Source: Hymenopus coronatus (taxonomy: Eukaryota > Arthropoda > Insecta > Mantodea > Hymenopodidae). Taken from it: a stretch of DNA of 64,000 bases. Shown piece by piece: positions 45,550-58,802 of this stretch (its first letter is position 1; each line of letters begins with the position of its first letter). The notes beneath the pieces were generated by a model. That model had not been told where the DNA came from and searched no databases. It was given only the letters and a program-made list of their open reading frames with translations. Location of the stretch: assembly GCA_030762935.1 (NCBI GenBank), contig CM060900.1:440429259-440493258 (forward strand), in the 5' to 3' direction. The translations under genes and the position numbers were made by a program.

Positions 45550-45914
45550 GTTGTTGTTTTCTGAAGGAATGAACACCTCGTAAAACCTGTGCATGACTAA
45601 TTCTATATTTAAAAATTATTTTTGCTTTATTTTTCAATACTGCTTCTGTGTTAGTGGCAGTTATTGCCTTGTCCTAAAAACTAATGAAAATACTTTAGGC
45701 CTTCTGATATTTACACCTGGATAACATTTTTTATCTCCAGTTAACATTTGGACATCATTAGTTTCATATTAATGCATACTGAGTTTATATAAATCTGATT
45801 ATAGTTTTATGTTTTCCTAGAATAGTTTTGATAACCTAAAATGTGTCTACCAAGAATAAAAAAGGTGCACAAGAATAGGCAGTTTTATAGCAGTAATGCT
45901 ACTTTTATCTGCAG

Positions 45915-46028
45915 ATGATGAAAATGTTGTATCTGAACTGAGGTCTACTCCACGGCCCCCATCACCTGTAAGCCCACGTAATCCTCTCTCTGGAATGTCA
46001 AATTTTGCACACAGCAAAACTATAAAAG
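45915..46028 (+). pseudogene. B5
   Basis: DDENVVSEL, SPRNPLSGM variant. Short (AT)n. Confidence 0.6.
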
Positions 46029-46449
46029 CTGCAATATACACTCATTCTCATTCTTATATATATATATACACAATGTTGTTATGGTTGTTGTTTTCTGAGG
46101 GAAAGATCACAATTTAAGACCTGTCTAATTTTATATATAAAAATAATGTTTTTGTTATTTTTTTAATACTGCTTCTAGTTTGTTGTCAGTTACTGCCTTG
46201 ACCTCTAAAATTAGCGGAAATAGCTTCCGACTTTTGATATTTACATCTGGACAGCATATGTGTGTTTTTCTGAAGTTATCATTAGATATCCTTATTTTCA
46301 TATTAAGGCAGGCTTATTTCTATATAAACCTCTGAATATTTTATGCTTTTGCTAGAATAACTTTGGTAACATGAAATGTCTCTACTAACAATGAAAAAGG
46401 TATACAGGAATAGGCAGTTGTATAGCAGCAATGCTACCTTTATTTGCAG

Positions 46450-46563
46450 ATGATGGAAATGTGGTTTCTGAACTGAGATCTACTCCCCGGCCCCCATCAC
46501 CTGTAACCAGGCATTATCCTCTCTCTGGAAAGTCAAATTTGGCACTCAGCAAAACTATAAAAG
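46450..46563 (+). CDS. Repeat exon A6 (38 codons)
   Basis: Consensus form. Donor GTACAG. Confidence 0.75.
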
Positions 46564-46972
46564 GTACAGTATACACTTATTCTCATTCATAGACATACAT
46601 TATTAAGGTTGTTGTTTTCTGAGGGAAAGAACACCTCGTAAGACCTGTGCATGACTAATTCTATATTTAAAAATAATTTTTGCTTTATTTTTTAATACTG
46701 CTTCTGTGTTAGTGGAAGTTATTGCCTTGTCCTAAAAACTAATGAAAATACTTTATGCCTTCTGATATTTACACCTAGATAACATTTTTTTTCTCCAGTT
46801 AACATTTGGACATCATAGTTTTATATTTATGCATACTGAGTTTTATATAAACCTGATTATAGTTTTATGTTTTCCTAGAATAGCTTTGATAACATAAAAT
46901 GTGTCTACCAAGAATGAGAAAGGTGGACAAGAATAGGCAGTTTTATAGCAGTAATGCTACTTTTATCTGCAG

Positions 46973-47086
46973 ATGATGGAAATGTTGTTTCTGAACTGAG
47001 GTCTACTCCACGGCCCTCATCACCTGTAAGCCCACGTTATCCTCTCTCTGGAAAGTCAAATTTTGCACACAGCAAAACTATAAAAG
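46973..47086 (+). pseudogene. B6
   Basis: STPRPSSP variant (CCCTCATCA). Confidence 0.6.
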
Positions 47087-47525
47087 CTGCAGTATACACT
47101 GATTCTCATTCTTATATATATATATATATATGTATATATAGACACACATGTTGTTATGGTTGTTGTTTTCTGAGGGAAAGATCACATTTTAAGACCTGTC
47201 CAATTCTATATATAAAAATAATGTTTTTGTTATTTTTTTAATACTGCTTTTATTTTGTTGTCAGTTACTGCTTTGACCTCTAAAATTAGCTGAAATAGCT
47301 TCCAAATTTTGATATTTACATCTGGACAGCATATGTGTTTATTCCTCAAGTTATCATTAGATATTCTTAGTTTCATATTAAAGCAGGCTTATTTCTATAT
47401 AAACCTCTGAATATTTATATGTTTTTGCTAGAATAACTTTAGTAACATGAAATGTCTCCGCTAACAATGAAAAAGGTGTACAGGAATAGGCAGTTGTATA
47501 GCAGGAATGCTACCTTTATTTGCAG

Positions 47526-47639
47526 ATGATGGAAATGTGGTTTCCGAACTGAGATCTACTCCCCGGCCCCCATCACCTGTAACCAGGCATTATCCTCTCT
47601 CTGGAAAGTCAAATTTGGCACTCAGCAAAACAATAAAAG
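47526..47639 (+). CDS. Repeat exon A7 (38 codons)
   Basis: Consensus protein with a silent change (GTTTCCGAA). Donor GTACAG. Confidence 0.75.
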
Positions 47640-48049
47640 GTACAGTATACAGTTATTCGCATTCATAGACATACATTATTAAGGTTGTTGTTTTCTGAGG
47701 GAAAGAACACCTCGTAAGACCTGTGCATGACTAATTCTATATTTAAAAATAATTTTTGCTTTATTTTTTAATACTGCTTCTGTGTTAGTGGCAGTTATTG
47801 CCTTGTCCTAAAAACTAATGAAAATACTTTACGCCTTCTGATATTTACACCTGGATAACATTTTTTTTCTCCAGTTAACATTTGGACATCATAAGTTTCA
47901 TATTAATGCATACTGAGATTTATATAAACCTGATTATAGCTTTATGTTTTCCTAGAATAGCTTTGATAACATAAAATGTGTCTACCAAGAATAAAAAAGG
48001 TGCACAAGAATAGACAGTTTTATTGCAGTAATGCTACTTTAATCTGCAG

Positions 48050-48163
48050 ATGATGAAAATGTTGTTTCTGAATTGAGGTCTACTCCACGGCCCCCATCAC
48101 CTGTAAGCCCACGTTATTCTCTCTCTGGAAAGTCAAATTTTGAACACAGCAAAACTATAAAAT
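48050..48163 (+). pseudogene. B7
   Basis: DDEN, FEH, and AAATCTGCAG at the lost donor. Confidence 0.6.
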
Positions 48164-48589
48164 CTGCAGTATACACTGATTCTCATTCTTATATATATAT
48201 ATATAGACACACATGTTGTTATTTTTGTTGTTTTCTGAGGGAAAGATCACATCTTAAGACCTGTCTAATTTTATATATAAAAATAATGTTTTTCTTATTT
48301 TTTTAATACTGCTTCTTTTTTATTGTCAGTTACTGAGTTGACCTCTAAAATTAGCGGAAATAGCTTCCGACTTTTGTAATTTACATCTGGACAGCATATG
48401 TGTTTTTTTCTCAAGTTATCATTAGATATCCTTAGTTTCATATTAAGGCAGGCTTATTTCTATATAAACCTCTGAATATTTTATGCTTTTGCTAGAATAA
48501 CTTTGGTAACATGAATTGTCTCTACTAACAATGAAAAAGGTGTACAGGAATAGGCAGTTGTATAGCAGCAATGCTACCTTTATTTGCAG

Positions 48590-48703
48590 ATGATGGAAAT
48601 GTGGTTTCTGAACTGAGATCTACTCCCCGGCCCCCATCACCTGTAACCAGGCATTATCCTCTCTCTGGAAAGTCAAATTTGGCACTCAGCAAAACTATAA
48701 AAG
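48590..48703 (+). CDS. Repeat exon A8 (38 codons), at the block junction
   Basis: Consensus form. The exon matches A15, while sequence from 48768 on matches that after A1, so the duplication breakpoint lies just downstream. Confidence 0.75.
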
Positions 48704-49113
48704 GTACAGTATACACTTATTCTCATTCATAGACATACATTATTAAGGTTGTTGTTTTCTGAGGGAAAGAACTCCTCGTAAGACCTGTGCATGACTAATT
48801 CTATATTTAAAAATAATTTTTGCTTTATTCTTTAATACTGCTTCTGTGTTAGTGGCAGTTATTGCCTTGTCCTAAAAACTAATGAAAATACTTTACGCCT
48901 TCTGATATTTACACCTGGATAACATTTTTTTTCTCCAGTTAACATTTGGACATCATTAGTTTCATATTAATGCATACTTAGTTTTATATAAACCGGATTA
49001 TAGTTTTATGTTTTCCTAGAATAGCTTTGATAACATAAAATGTGTCTACCAAGAATAAAAAAGGTGCACAAGAATAGGCAGTTTTATAGCAGTAATGCTA
49101 CTTTTATCTGCAG

Positions 49114-49227
49114 ATGATGGAAATGTTGTTTCTGAACTGAGGTCTACTCCACGGCCCCCATCACCTGTAAGCCCACGTTATCCTCTCTCTGGAAAGTCAA
49201 ATTTTGCACATAGCAAAACTATAAAAG
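49114..49227 (+). pseudogene. B8 (duplicate of B1)
   Basis: Identical to B1 as far as I can read. Confidence 0.6.
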
Positions 49228-49670
49228 CTGCAGTATACACTGATTCTCATTCTTATATACATATATGTATATATATACATATATATAGACACAATGTTGT
49301 TATGGTTGTTGTTTTCTGAGGGAAAGATCACAATTTAAGACCTGTCTAATTTTATATATAAAAGTAATGTTTTTCTTATTTTTTTAATACTGCTTCTAGT
49401 TTGTTGTCAGTTACTGCCTTGACCTCTAAAATTAGCGGAAATAGCTTCCAAATTTTGATATTTACATCTGGACAGCATATGTGTCTTTTTCTGAAGTTAT
49501 CATTAGATATCCTTACTTTCATATTAAGGCAGGCTTATTTCTATATAAACCTCTGAATATTTTATGCTTATGCTAGAATAACTTTGGTAACATGAAATGT
49601 CTCTACTAACAATGAAAAAGGTGTACAGGAATAGGCAGTTGTATAGCAGCAATGCTACCTTTATTTGCAG

Positions 49671-49784
49671 ATGATGGAAATGTGGTTTCTGAACTGAGAT
49701 CTACTCCCCGGCCCCCATCACCTGTAACCACGCATTATCCTCTCTCTGGAAAGTCAAATTTGGCACTCAGCAAAACAATAAAAG
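49671..49784 (+). CDS. Repeat exon A9 (duplicate of A2)
   Basis: TTH form, as A1 and A2. Confidence 0.75.
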
Positions 49785-50194
49785 GTACAGTATACACTTA
49801 TTCTCATTCATAGACATACATTATTAAGGTTGTAGTTTTCTGAGGGAAAGAACTCCTCGTAAGACCTGTGCATGACTAATTCTATATTTAAAAATAATTT
49901 TTGCTTTATTCTTTAATACTGCTTCTGTGTTAGTGGCAGTTATTGCCTTGTCCTAAAAACTAATGAAAATACTTTACGCCTTCTGATATTTACACCTGGA
50001 TAACATTTTTTTTCTCCAGTTAACATTTGGACATCATTAGTTTCATATTAATGCATACTTAGTTTTATATAAACCGGATTATAGTTTTATGTTTTCCTAG
50101 AATAGCTTTGATAACATAAAATGTGTCTACCAAGAATAAAAAAGGTGCACAAGAATAGGCAGTTTTATAGCAGTAATGCTACTTTTATCTGCAG

Positions 50195-50308
50195 ATGATG
50201 GAAATGTTGTTTCTGAACTGAGGTCTACTCCACGGCCCCCATCACCTGTAAGCCCACGTTATCCTCTCTCTGGAAAGTCAAATTTTGCACATAGCAAAAC
50301 TATAAAAG
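50195..50308 (+). pseudogene. B9 (duplicate of B2)
   Basis: Same sequence and (AT)n form as B2. Confidence 0.6.
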
Positions 50309-50751
50309 CTGCAGTATACACTGATTCTCATTCTTATATACATATATGTATATATATACATATATATAGACACAATGTTGTTATGGTTGTTGTTTTCTGA
50401 GGGAAAGATCACAATTTAAGACCTGTCTAATTTTATATATAAAAGTAATGTTTTTCTTATTTTTTTAATACTGCTTCTAGTTTGTTGTCAGTTACTGCCT
50501 TGACCTCTAAAATTAGCGGAAATAGCTTCCAAATTTTGATATTTACATCTGGACAGCATATGTGTCTTTTTCTGAAGTTATCATTAGATATCCTTACTTT
50601 CATATTAAGGCAGGCTTATTTCTATATAAACCTCTGAATATTTTATGCTTATGCTAGAATAACTTTGGTAACATGAAATGTCTCTACTAACAATGAAAAA
50701 GGTGTACAGGAATAGGCAGTTGTATAGCAGCAATGCTACCTTTATTTGCAG

Positions 50752-50865
50752 ATGATGGAAATGTGGTTTCTGAACTGAGATCTACTCCCCGGCCCCCATC
50801 ACCTGTAACCAGGCATTATCCTCTCTCTGGAAAGTCAAATTTGGCACTCAGCAAAACTATAAAAG
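50752..50865 (+). CDS. Repeat exon A10 (duplicate of A3)
   Basis: Consensus form. Confidence 0.75.
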
Positions 50866-51275
50866 GTACAGTATACACTTATTCTCATTCATAGACATAC
50901 ATTATTAAGGTTGTTGTTTTCTGAGGGAAAGAATACCTCGTAAGACCTGTGCATGACTAATTCTATATTTAAAAATAATTTTTGCTTTATTTTTCAATAC
51001 TGCTTCTGTGTTAGTGGCAGTTATTGCCTTGTCCTAAAAACTAGTGAAAATACTTTACGCCTTCTGATATTTACACCTGAATAACATTTTTTTTCTCTAG
51101 TTAACATTTGGACATCATTGGTTTCATATTAATGCATACTTAGATTTATATAAACCGGGTTATAGATTTATGTTTTCCTAGAATAGCTTTGATAACATAA
51201 AATGTGTCTACCAAGAATAAAAAAGGTGCACAAGAATAGACAGTTTTATAGCAGTAATGCTACTTTAATCTGCAG

Positions 51276-51389
51276 ATGATGAAAATGTTGTTTCTGAATT
51301 GAGGTCTACTCCACGGCCCCCATCACCTGTAAGCCCACGTTATTCTCTCTCTGGAAAGTCAAAATTTGAACACAGCAAAACTATAAAAG
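51276..51389 (+). pseudogene. B10 (duplicate of B3)
   Basis: As B3, with a shorter (AT)n. Confidence 0.6.
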
Positions 51390-51826
51390 CCTCAGTATAC
51401 ACTGATTCTCATTCTTATATGTATATATATATATATATATATAGACACACATGTTGTTATTTTTGTTGTTTTCTGAGGGAAAGATCACATCTTAAGACCT
51501 GTCTAATTTTATATATAAAAATAATGTTTTTCTTATTTTTTTAATACTGCTTCTCTTTTATTGTCAGTTACTGCGTTGACATCTAAAATTAGCAGAAATA
51601 GTTTCCGACTTTGATATTTACATCTGGACAGCATATGTGTTTTTTTCTCAAGTTATCATTAGATATCCTTAGTTTCATATTAAGGCAGGCTTATTTCTAT
51701 ATATCCCTCTGAATATTTTATGCTTTTGCTAGAATAACTTTGGTAACATGAAATGTCTCTACTAACAATGAAAAAGGTATACAGGAATAGGCAGTTGTAT
51801 AGCAGCAATGCTACCTTTATTTGCAG

Positions 51827-51940
51827 ATAATGGAAATGTGGTTTCTGAACTGAGATCTACTCCCCGGCCCCCATCACCTGTAACCAGGCATTATCCTCTC
51901 TCTGGAAAGTCAAATTTGGCACTCAGCAAAACTACAAAAG
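51827..51940 (+). CDS. Repeat exon A11 (duplicate of A4)
   Basis: DNG and SKTTK, as A4. Confidence 0.75.
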
Positions 51941-52349
51941 GTACAGTATACAGTTATTCTCATTCATAGACATACGTTATTAAGGTTGTTGTTTTCTGAG
52001 GGAAAGAACACCTCGTAAGACCTGTGCATGACTAATTCTATATTTAAAAATAATTTTTGCTTTATTTTTTAATACTGCTTCTGTGTTAGTGAAAGTTATT
52101 GCCTTGTCCTAAAAACTAATGAAAATACTTTATGCCTTCTGATATTTACACCTAGATAACATTTTTTTTCTCCAGTTAACATTTAGACATCATAGTCTCA
52201 TATTAATGCATACTGAGTTTTATATAAACCTGATTATAGTTTTATGTTTTCCTAGAATAGCTTTGATAACATAAAATGTGTCTACCAAGAATGAAAAAGG
52301 TGCACAAGAATAGGCAGTTTTATAGCATTAATGCTACTTTTATCTGCAG

Positions 52350-52463
52350 ATGATGGAAATGTTGTTTCTGAACTGAGGTCTACTCCACGGCCCCCATCAC
52401 CTGTAAGCCCACGTTATTGTCTCTCTGGAAAGTCAAATTTTGCACACAGCAAAACTATAAAAG
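52350..52463 (+). pseudogene. B11 (duplicate of B4)
   Basis: SPRYCLSGK. The (AT)n is about 48 bp shorter than behind B4. Confidence 0.6.
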
Positions 52464-52896
52464 CTGCAGTATACACTGATTCTCATTCTTATATATATAT
52501 ATATATATATAGACACATTTGTTGTTATGGTTGTTGTTTTCTGAGGGAAAGATCACATCTTAAGACCTGTCTTATTTTATATATAAAAATAATGTTTTTG
52601 TTATTGTTTCAATACTGCTTCTATTTTGTTGTCAGTTACTGCCTTGACCTCTAAAATTATGGGAAATAGCTTCCAAATTTTGATATTTACATCTGGACAG
52701 CATATGTGTTTTTTTCTCAAGTTATCATTAGATATCCTTAGTTTCATATTAAGGCAGGCTTATTTCTATATAAACCTCTGAATATTTTTATGCTTTTGCT
52801 AGAATAACTTTGGTAACATGAAATGTCTCTACTAACAATGAAAAAGGTGTACAGGAATAGGTAGTTGTATAGCAGCAATGCTACCTTTATTTGCAG

Positions 52897-53001
52897 ATGA
52901 TGGAAATGTGGTTTCTGAACTGAGATCTACTCCCTGGCCCCCATCACCTGTAACCAGGCATTATCCTCTCTCTGGAAAGTCAAATTTGGCACTCAGCAAA
53001 G
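52897..53001 (+). CDS. Repeat exon A12, deletion form (35 codons)
   Basis: Same 53-bp deletion, STPWPP and GTTGTT donor as A5. Confidence 0.6.
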
Positions 53002-53366
53002 GTTGTTGTTTTCTGAAGGAATGAACACCTCGTAAAACCTGTACATGACTAATTCTATATTTAAACATTATTTTTGCTTTATTTTTCAATACTGCTTCTG
53101 TGTTAGTGGCAGTTATTGCCTTGTCCTAAAAACTAATGAAAATACTTTAGGCCTTCTGATATTTACACCTGGATAACATTTTTTATCTCCAGTTAACATT
53201 TGGACATCATTAGTTTCATATTAATGCATACTGAGTTTATATAAATCTGATTATAGTTTTATGTTTTCCTAGAATAGTTTTGATAACCTAAAATGTGTCT
53301 ACCAAGAATAAAAAAGGTGCACAAGAATAGGCAGTTTTATAGCAGTAATGCTACTTTTATCTGCAG

Positions 53367-53480
53367 ATGATGAAAATGTTGTATCTGAACTGAGGTCTAC
53401 TCCACGGCCCCCATCACCTGTAAGCCCACGTTATCCTCTCTCTGGAATGTCAAATTTTGCACACAGCAAAACTATAAAAG
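53367..53480 (+). pseudogene. B12 (duplicate of B5)
   Basis: As B5, but SPRYPLSGM. Confidence 0.6.
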
Positions 53481-53903
53481 CTGCAATATACACTCATTCT
53501 CATTCTTATATATATATATATACACAATGTTGTTATGGTTGTTGTTTTCTGAGGGAAAGATCACAATTTAAGACCTGTCTAATTTTATATATAAAAATAA
53601 TGTTTTTGTTATTTTTTTAATACTGCTTCTAGTTTGTTGTCAGTTACTGCCTTGACCTCTAAAATTAGCGGAAATAGCTTCCGACTTTTGATATTTACAT
53701 CTGGACAGCATATGTGTCTTTTTCTGAAGTTATCATTAGATATCCTTATTTTCATATTAAGGCAGGCTTATTTCTATATAAACCTCTGAATATTTTATGC
53801 TTTTGCTAGAATAACTTTGGTAACATGAAATGTCTCTACTAACAATGAAAAAGGTATACAGGAATAGGCAGTTGTATAGCAGCAATGCTACCTTTATTTG
53901 CAG

Positions 53904-54017
53904 ATGATGGAAATGTGGTTTCTGAACTGAGATCTACTCCCCGGCCCCCATCACCTGTAACCAGGCATTATCCTCTCTCTGGAAAGTCAAATTTGGCACT
54001 CAGCAAAACTATAAAAG
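53904..54017 (+). CDS. Repeat exon A13 (duplicate of A6)
   Basis: Consensus form. Confidence 0.75.
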
Positions 54018-54426
54018 GTACAGTATACACTTATTCTCATTCATAGACATACATTATTAAGGTTGTTGTTTTCTGAGGGAAAGAACACCTCGTAAGACCT
54101 GTGCATGACTAATTCTATATTTAAAAATAATTTTTGCTTTATTTTTTAATACTGCTTCTGTGTTAGTGGAAGTTATTGCCTTGTCCTAAAAACTAATGAA
54201 AATACTTTATGCCTTCTGATATTTACACCTAGATAACATTTTTTTTCTCCAGTTAACATTTGGACATCATAGTTTTATATTTATGCATACTGAGTTTTAT
54301 ATAAACCTGATTATAGTTTTATGTTTTCCTAGAATAGCTTTGATAACATAAAATGTGTCTACCAAGAATGAGAAAGGTGGACAAGAATAGGCAGTTTTAT
54401 AGCAGTAATGCTACTTTTATCTGCAG

Positions 54427-54540
54427 ATGATGGAAATGTTGTTTCTGAACTGAGGTCTACTCCACGGCCCTCATCACCTGTAAGCCCACGTTATCCTCTC
54501 TCTGGAAAGTCAAATTTTGCACACAGCAAAACTATAAAAG
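54427..54540 (+). pseudogene. B13 (duplicate of B6)
   Basis: STPRPSSP, as B6. Confidence 0.6.
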
Positions 54541-54979
54541 CTGCAGTATACACTGATTCTCATTCTTATATATATATATATATATGTATATATAGACACA
54601 CATGTTGTTATGGTTGTTGTTTTCTGAGGGAAAGATCACATTTTAAGACCTGTCCAATTCTATATATAAAAATAATGTTTTTGTTATTTTTTTAATACTG
54701 CTTTTATTTTGTTGTCAGTTACTGCTTTGACCTCTAAAATTAGCTGAAATAGCTTCCAAATTTTGATATTTACATCTGGACAGCATATGTGTTTATTCCT
54801 CAAGTTATCATTAGATATTCTTAGTTTCATATTAAAGCAGGCTTATTTCTATATAAACCTCTGAATATTTATATGTTTTTGCTAGAATAACTTTAGTAAC
54901 ATGAAATGTCTCCGCTAACAATGAAAAAGGTGTACAGGAATAGGCAGTTGTATAGCAGGAATGCTACCTTTATTTGCAG

Positions 54980-55093
54980 ATGATGGAAATGTGGTTTCCG
55001 AACTGAGATCTACTCCCCGGCCCCCATCACCTGTAACCAGGCATTATCCTCTCTCTGGAAAGTCAAATTTGGCACTCAGCAAAACAATAAAAG
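54980..55093 (+). CDS. Repeat exon A14 (duplicate of A7)
   Basis: Carries the same silent GTTTCCGAA as A7. Confidence 0.75.
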
Positions 55094-55503
55094 GTACAGT
55101 ATACAGTTATTCGCATTCATAGACATACATTATTAAGGTTGTTGTTTTCTGAGGGAAAGAACACCTCGTAAGACCTGTGCATGACTAATTCTATATTTAA
55201 AAATAATTTTTGCTTTATTTTTTAATACTGCTTCTGTGTTAGTGGCAGTTATTGCCTTGTCCTAAAAACTAATGAAAATACTTTACGCCTTCTGATATTT
55301 ACACCTGGATAACATTTTTTTTCTCCAGTTAACATTTGGACATCATAAGTTTCATATTAATGCATACTGAGATTTATATAAACCTGATTATAGCTTTATG
55401 TTTTCCTAGAATAGCTTTGATAACATAAAATGTGTCTACCAAGAATAAAAAAGGTGCACAAGAATAGACAGTTTTATTGCAGTAATGCTACTTTAATCTG
55501 CAG

Positions 55504-55617
55504 ATGATGAAAATGTTGTTTCTGAATTGAGGTCTACTCCACGGCCCCCATCACCTGTAAGCCCACGTTATTCTCTCTCTGGAAAGTCAAATTTTGAACA
55601 CAGCAAAACTATAAAAT
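55504..55617 (+). pseudogene. B14 (duplicate of B7)
   Basis: As B7. Confidence 0.6.
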
Positions 55618-56043
55618 CTGCAGTATACACTGATTCTCATTCTTATATATATATATATAGACACACATGTTGTTATTTTTGTTGTTTTCTGAGGGAAAGA
55701 TCACATCTTAAGACCTGTCTAATTTTATATATAAAAATAATGTTTTTCTTATTTTTTTAATACTGCTTCTTTTTTATTGTCAGTTACTGAGTTGACCTCT
55801 AAAATTAGCGGAAATAGCTTCCGACTTTTGTAATTTACATCTGGACAGCATATGTGTTTTTTTCTCAAGTTATCATTAGATATCCTTAGTTTCATATTAA
55901 GGCAGGCTTATTTCTATATAAACCTCTGAATATTTTATGCTTTTGCTAGAATAACTTTGGTAACATGAATTGTCTCTACTAACAATGAAAAAGGTGTACA
56001 GGAATAGGCAGTTGTATAGCAGCAATGCTACCTTTATTTGCAG

Positions 56044-56157
56044 ATGATGGAAATGTGGTTTCTGAACTGAGATCTACTCCCCGGCCCCCATCACCTGTAA
56101 CCAGGCATTATCCTCTCTCTGGAAAGTCAAATTTGGCACTCAGCAAAACTATAAAAG
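56044..56157 (+). CDS. Repeat exon A15 (38 codons)
   Basis: Consensus form, counterpart of A8. The downstream intron returns to AACACCTCG, marking the end of block 2. Confidence 0.75.
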
Positions 56158-56567
56158 GTACAGTATACACTTATTCTCATTCATAGACATACATTATTAA
56201 GGTTGTTGTTTTCTGAGGGAAAGAACACCTCGTAAGACCTGTGCATGACTAATTCTATATTTAAAAATTATTTTTGCTTTATTTTTCAATACTGCTTCTG
56301 TGTTAGTGGCAGTTATTGCCTTGTCCTAAAAACTAGTGAAAATACTTTACGCCTTCTGATATTTACACCTGGATAACATTTTTTTTCTCCAGTTAACATT
56401 TGGACATCATTGGTTTCATATTAATGCATACTCAGATTTATATAAACCGGGTTATAGATTTATGTTTTCCTAGAATAGCTTTGATAACATAAAATGTGTC
56501 TACCAAGAATAAAAAAGGTGCACAAGAATAGACAGTTTTATAGCAGTAATGCTACTTTAATCTGCAG

Positions 56568-56681
56568 ATGATGAAAATGTTGTTTCTGAATTGAGGTCTA
56601 CTCCACGGCCCCCATCACCTGTAAGCCCACGTTATCCTCTCTCTGGAAAGTCAAATTTTGAACACAGCAAAACTATAAAAG
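56568..56681 (+). pseudogene. B15
   Basis: DDEN, FEH, with AAAGCTGCAG. Confidence 0.6.
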
Positions 56682-57106
56682 CTGCAGTATACACTGATTC
56701 TCATTATATATATATATATAGACACACATGTTGTTATGGTTGTTGTTTTCTGAGGGAAAGATCACATCTTAAGACCTGTCTTATTTTATATATAAAAATA
56801 ATGTTTTTGTTATTTTTTTAATACTGCTTCTATTTTGTTGTCAGTTACTGCCTTGACCTCTAAAATTAGAAGAAATAGCTTCCAAATTTTGATATTTACA
56901 TCTGGAGAGCACATGTGTTTTTTTTCTCAAGCTATCATTAGATATCCTTAGTTTCATATTAAGGCAGGCTTATTTCTATATAAACCTGTGAATATTTTTA
57001 TGCTTTTGCTAGAATAACTTTGGTAACATGAAATGTCTCTACTAACAATGAAAAAGGTGTACAGGAATAGGCAGTTGTATAGCAGCAATGCTGCCTTTAT
57101 TTGCAG

Positions 57107-57220
57107 ATGATGGAATTGTGGTTTCTGAACTGAGATCTACTCCCCGGCCCCCATCACCTGTAACCAGGCATTATCCTCTCTCTGGAAAGTCAAATTTTGC
57201 AATCAGCAAAACTATAAAAG
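57107..57220 (+). CDS. Repeat exon A16, most diverged A copy
   Basis: DDGIVVSE in place of DDGNVVSE and SNFAISKTIK in place of SNLALSKTIK. The donor is GTGCAG, also acceptable, and the frame is intact. Confidence 0.7.
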
Positions 57221-57630
57221 GTGCAGTATATACTTATTCTCATTCATAGACATACATTATTAAGGTTGTTGTTTTCTGAGGGAAAGAACACCTCGTAAGA
57301 CCTGTGCATGACTAATTCTATATTCAAATATAATTTTTGCTTTATTTTTCAATACTGCTTCTGTGTTAGTGGCAGTTATTACCTTGTCCTAAAAGCTAAT
57401 GAAAATACTTTATGCCTTCTGATATTTACACCTGGATAACATTTTTTTTCTCCAGTTAACATTTGGACATCATTAGTTTCATATTAATGCATACTGAGTT
57501 TTATATAAACCTGATTATAGTTTTATGTTTTCCTAGAATAGCTTTGATAACATAAAATGTGTCTACCAAGAATGAAAAAGGTGCACAAGAATAGGCAGTT
57601 TTATAGCAGTAATGCTACTTTTATCTGCAG

Positions 57631-57744
57631 ATGATAGAAATGTTGTTTCTGAACTGAGGTCTTTTCCACGGCCCCCATCACTTGTAAGCCCACGTTATCC
57701 TCTCTCTTTAAAGTCAAATTTTGCACACAGCAAAACTATAAAAG
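57631..57744 (+). pseudogene. B16, most diverged B copy
   Basis: DDRN, SFPRPPSLV and SLKSNFAH variants. The internal donor context is CTT|GTAAGC. Confidence 0.6.
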
Positions 57745-58164
57745 CTGCAGCATACACTCATTCTCATTCTTATATATATAGACACACATGTTGATATGGT
57801 TTTTGTTTTCTGAGGGAAAGATCACATCTTAACACCTGTCCAATTTTATATATAAAAACAATGTTTTTGTTATTTTTTTAATACTGCTTTTATTTTATGT
57901 CAGTTACTGTTTTGACCTCTAAAATTAGCGGAAATAGCTTCCAAATTTTGATATTTACATCTGGACAGCATATGTGTTTTTTCCTCAAGTTATCATTAGA
58001 TATCCTTAGTTTCATATTAAAGCAGGCTTATTTCTATATAAACCTCTGAATATTTTTATGTTTTTGCTAGAATAACTTTAGTAACATGAAATGTCTCCAC
58101 TAACAATGAAAAAGGTGTACAGGAATAGGCAGTTGTATAGCAGGAATGCTACCTTTATTTGCAG

Positions 58165-58278
58165 ATGATGGAAATGTGGTTTCCGAACTGAGATCTACTC
58201 CCCGGCCCCCATCACCTGTAACCAGGCATTATCCTCTCTCTGGAAAGTCAAATTTGGCACTCAGCAAAACTATAAAAG
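58165..58278 (+). CDS. Repeat exon A17 (38 codons)
   Basis: Consensus protein with the silent GTTTCCGAA of A7. Confidence 0.75.
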
Positions 58279-58688
58279 GTACAGTATACACTTATTCTCA
58301 TTCATAGACATACATTATTAAGGTTGTTGTTTTCTGAGGGAAAGAACACCTCGTAAGACCTGTGCATGACTAATTCTAAATTTAAAAATTATTTTTGCTT
58401 TATTTTTCAATACTGCTTCTGTGTTAGTGGCAGTTATTGCCTTGTCCTAAAAACTAATGAAAATACTCTATGACTTCTGATATTTGCACCTAGATAACAT
58501 TTTTTTTCTCCAGTTAACATTTGGACATCATTAGTTTCATATTAATGCATACTGAGTTTTTTATAAACCTGATTATAGTATTATGTTTTCCTAGAATAGC
58601 TTTGATAACATAAAATGTGTCTACCAAGAATAAAAAAGGTGCACAAGAATAGACAGTTTTATAGCAGTAATGCTACTTTTATCTGCAG

Positions 58689-58802
58689 ATGATGGAAATG
58701 TTGTTTCTGAAGTGAGGTCTACTCCACGGCCCCCATCACCTGTAAGCCCACGTTATCCTCTCTCTGGAAAGTCAAATTTTGCACAGAGCAAATCTATAAA
58801 AG
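58689..58802 (+). pseudogene. B17
   Basis: SEVRSTP and FAQSKSIK variants. Confidence 0.6.

Larger units (their letters stand above)
41196..48735 (+). repeat. Higher-order block 1 (about 7.5 kb)
   Basis: Seven dimers that recur almost base for base at 48736-56190. Diagnostic marks found at the same place in both blocks are AACTCCTCG after the first A exon, TTGTAGTTTTC after the second, the deleted A copy, the DNG variant with ACTACAAAAG, and the TATATCCCTCTGA variant. Differences are almost all (AT)n length plus a few substitutions (for example CGTTTTTG/CGTTATTG at 44912/52412, CGTAATCC/CGTTATCC, GTGCATG/GTACATG). Confidence 0.9.
48736..56190 (+). repeat. Higher-order block 2, recent duplicate of block 1
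   Basis: The junction falls between A8 (48590-48703, which matches A15 at the end of this block) and AACTCCTCG at 48768 (which matches 41261 in block 1). The offset is about 7508 bp at the left and 7453 bp at the right because of shorter (AT)n tracts. A further piece at about 60.98-62.58 kb is similar to 43.95-45.62 kb and 51.45-53.08 kb, so the array has also been copied more than once on other scales. Confidence 0.9.
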
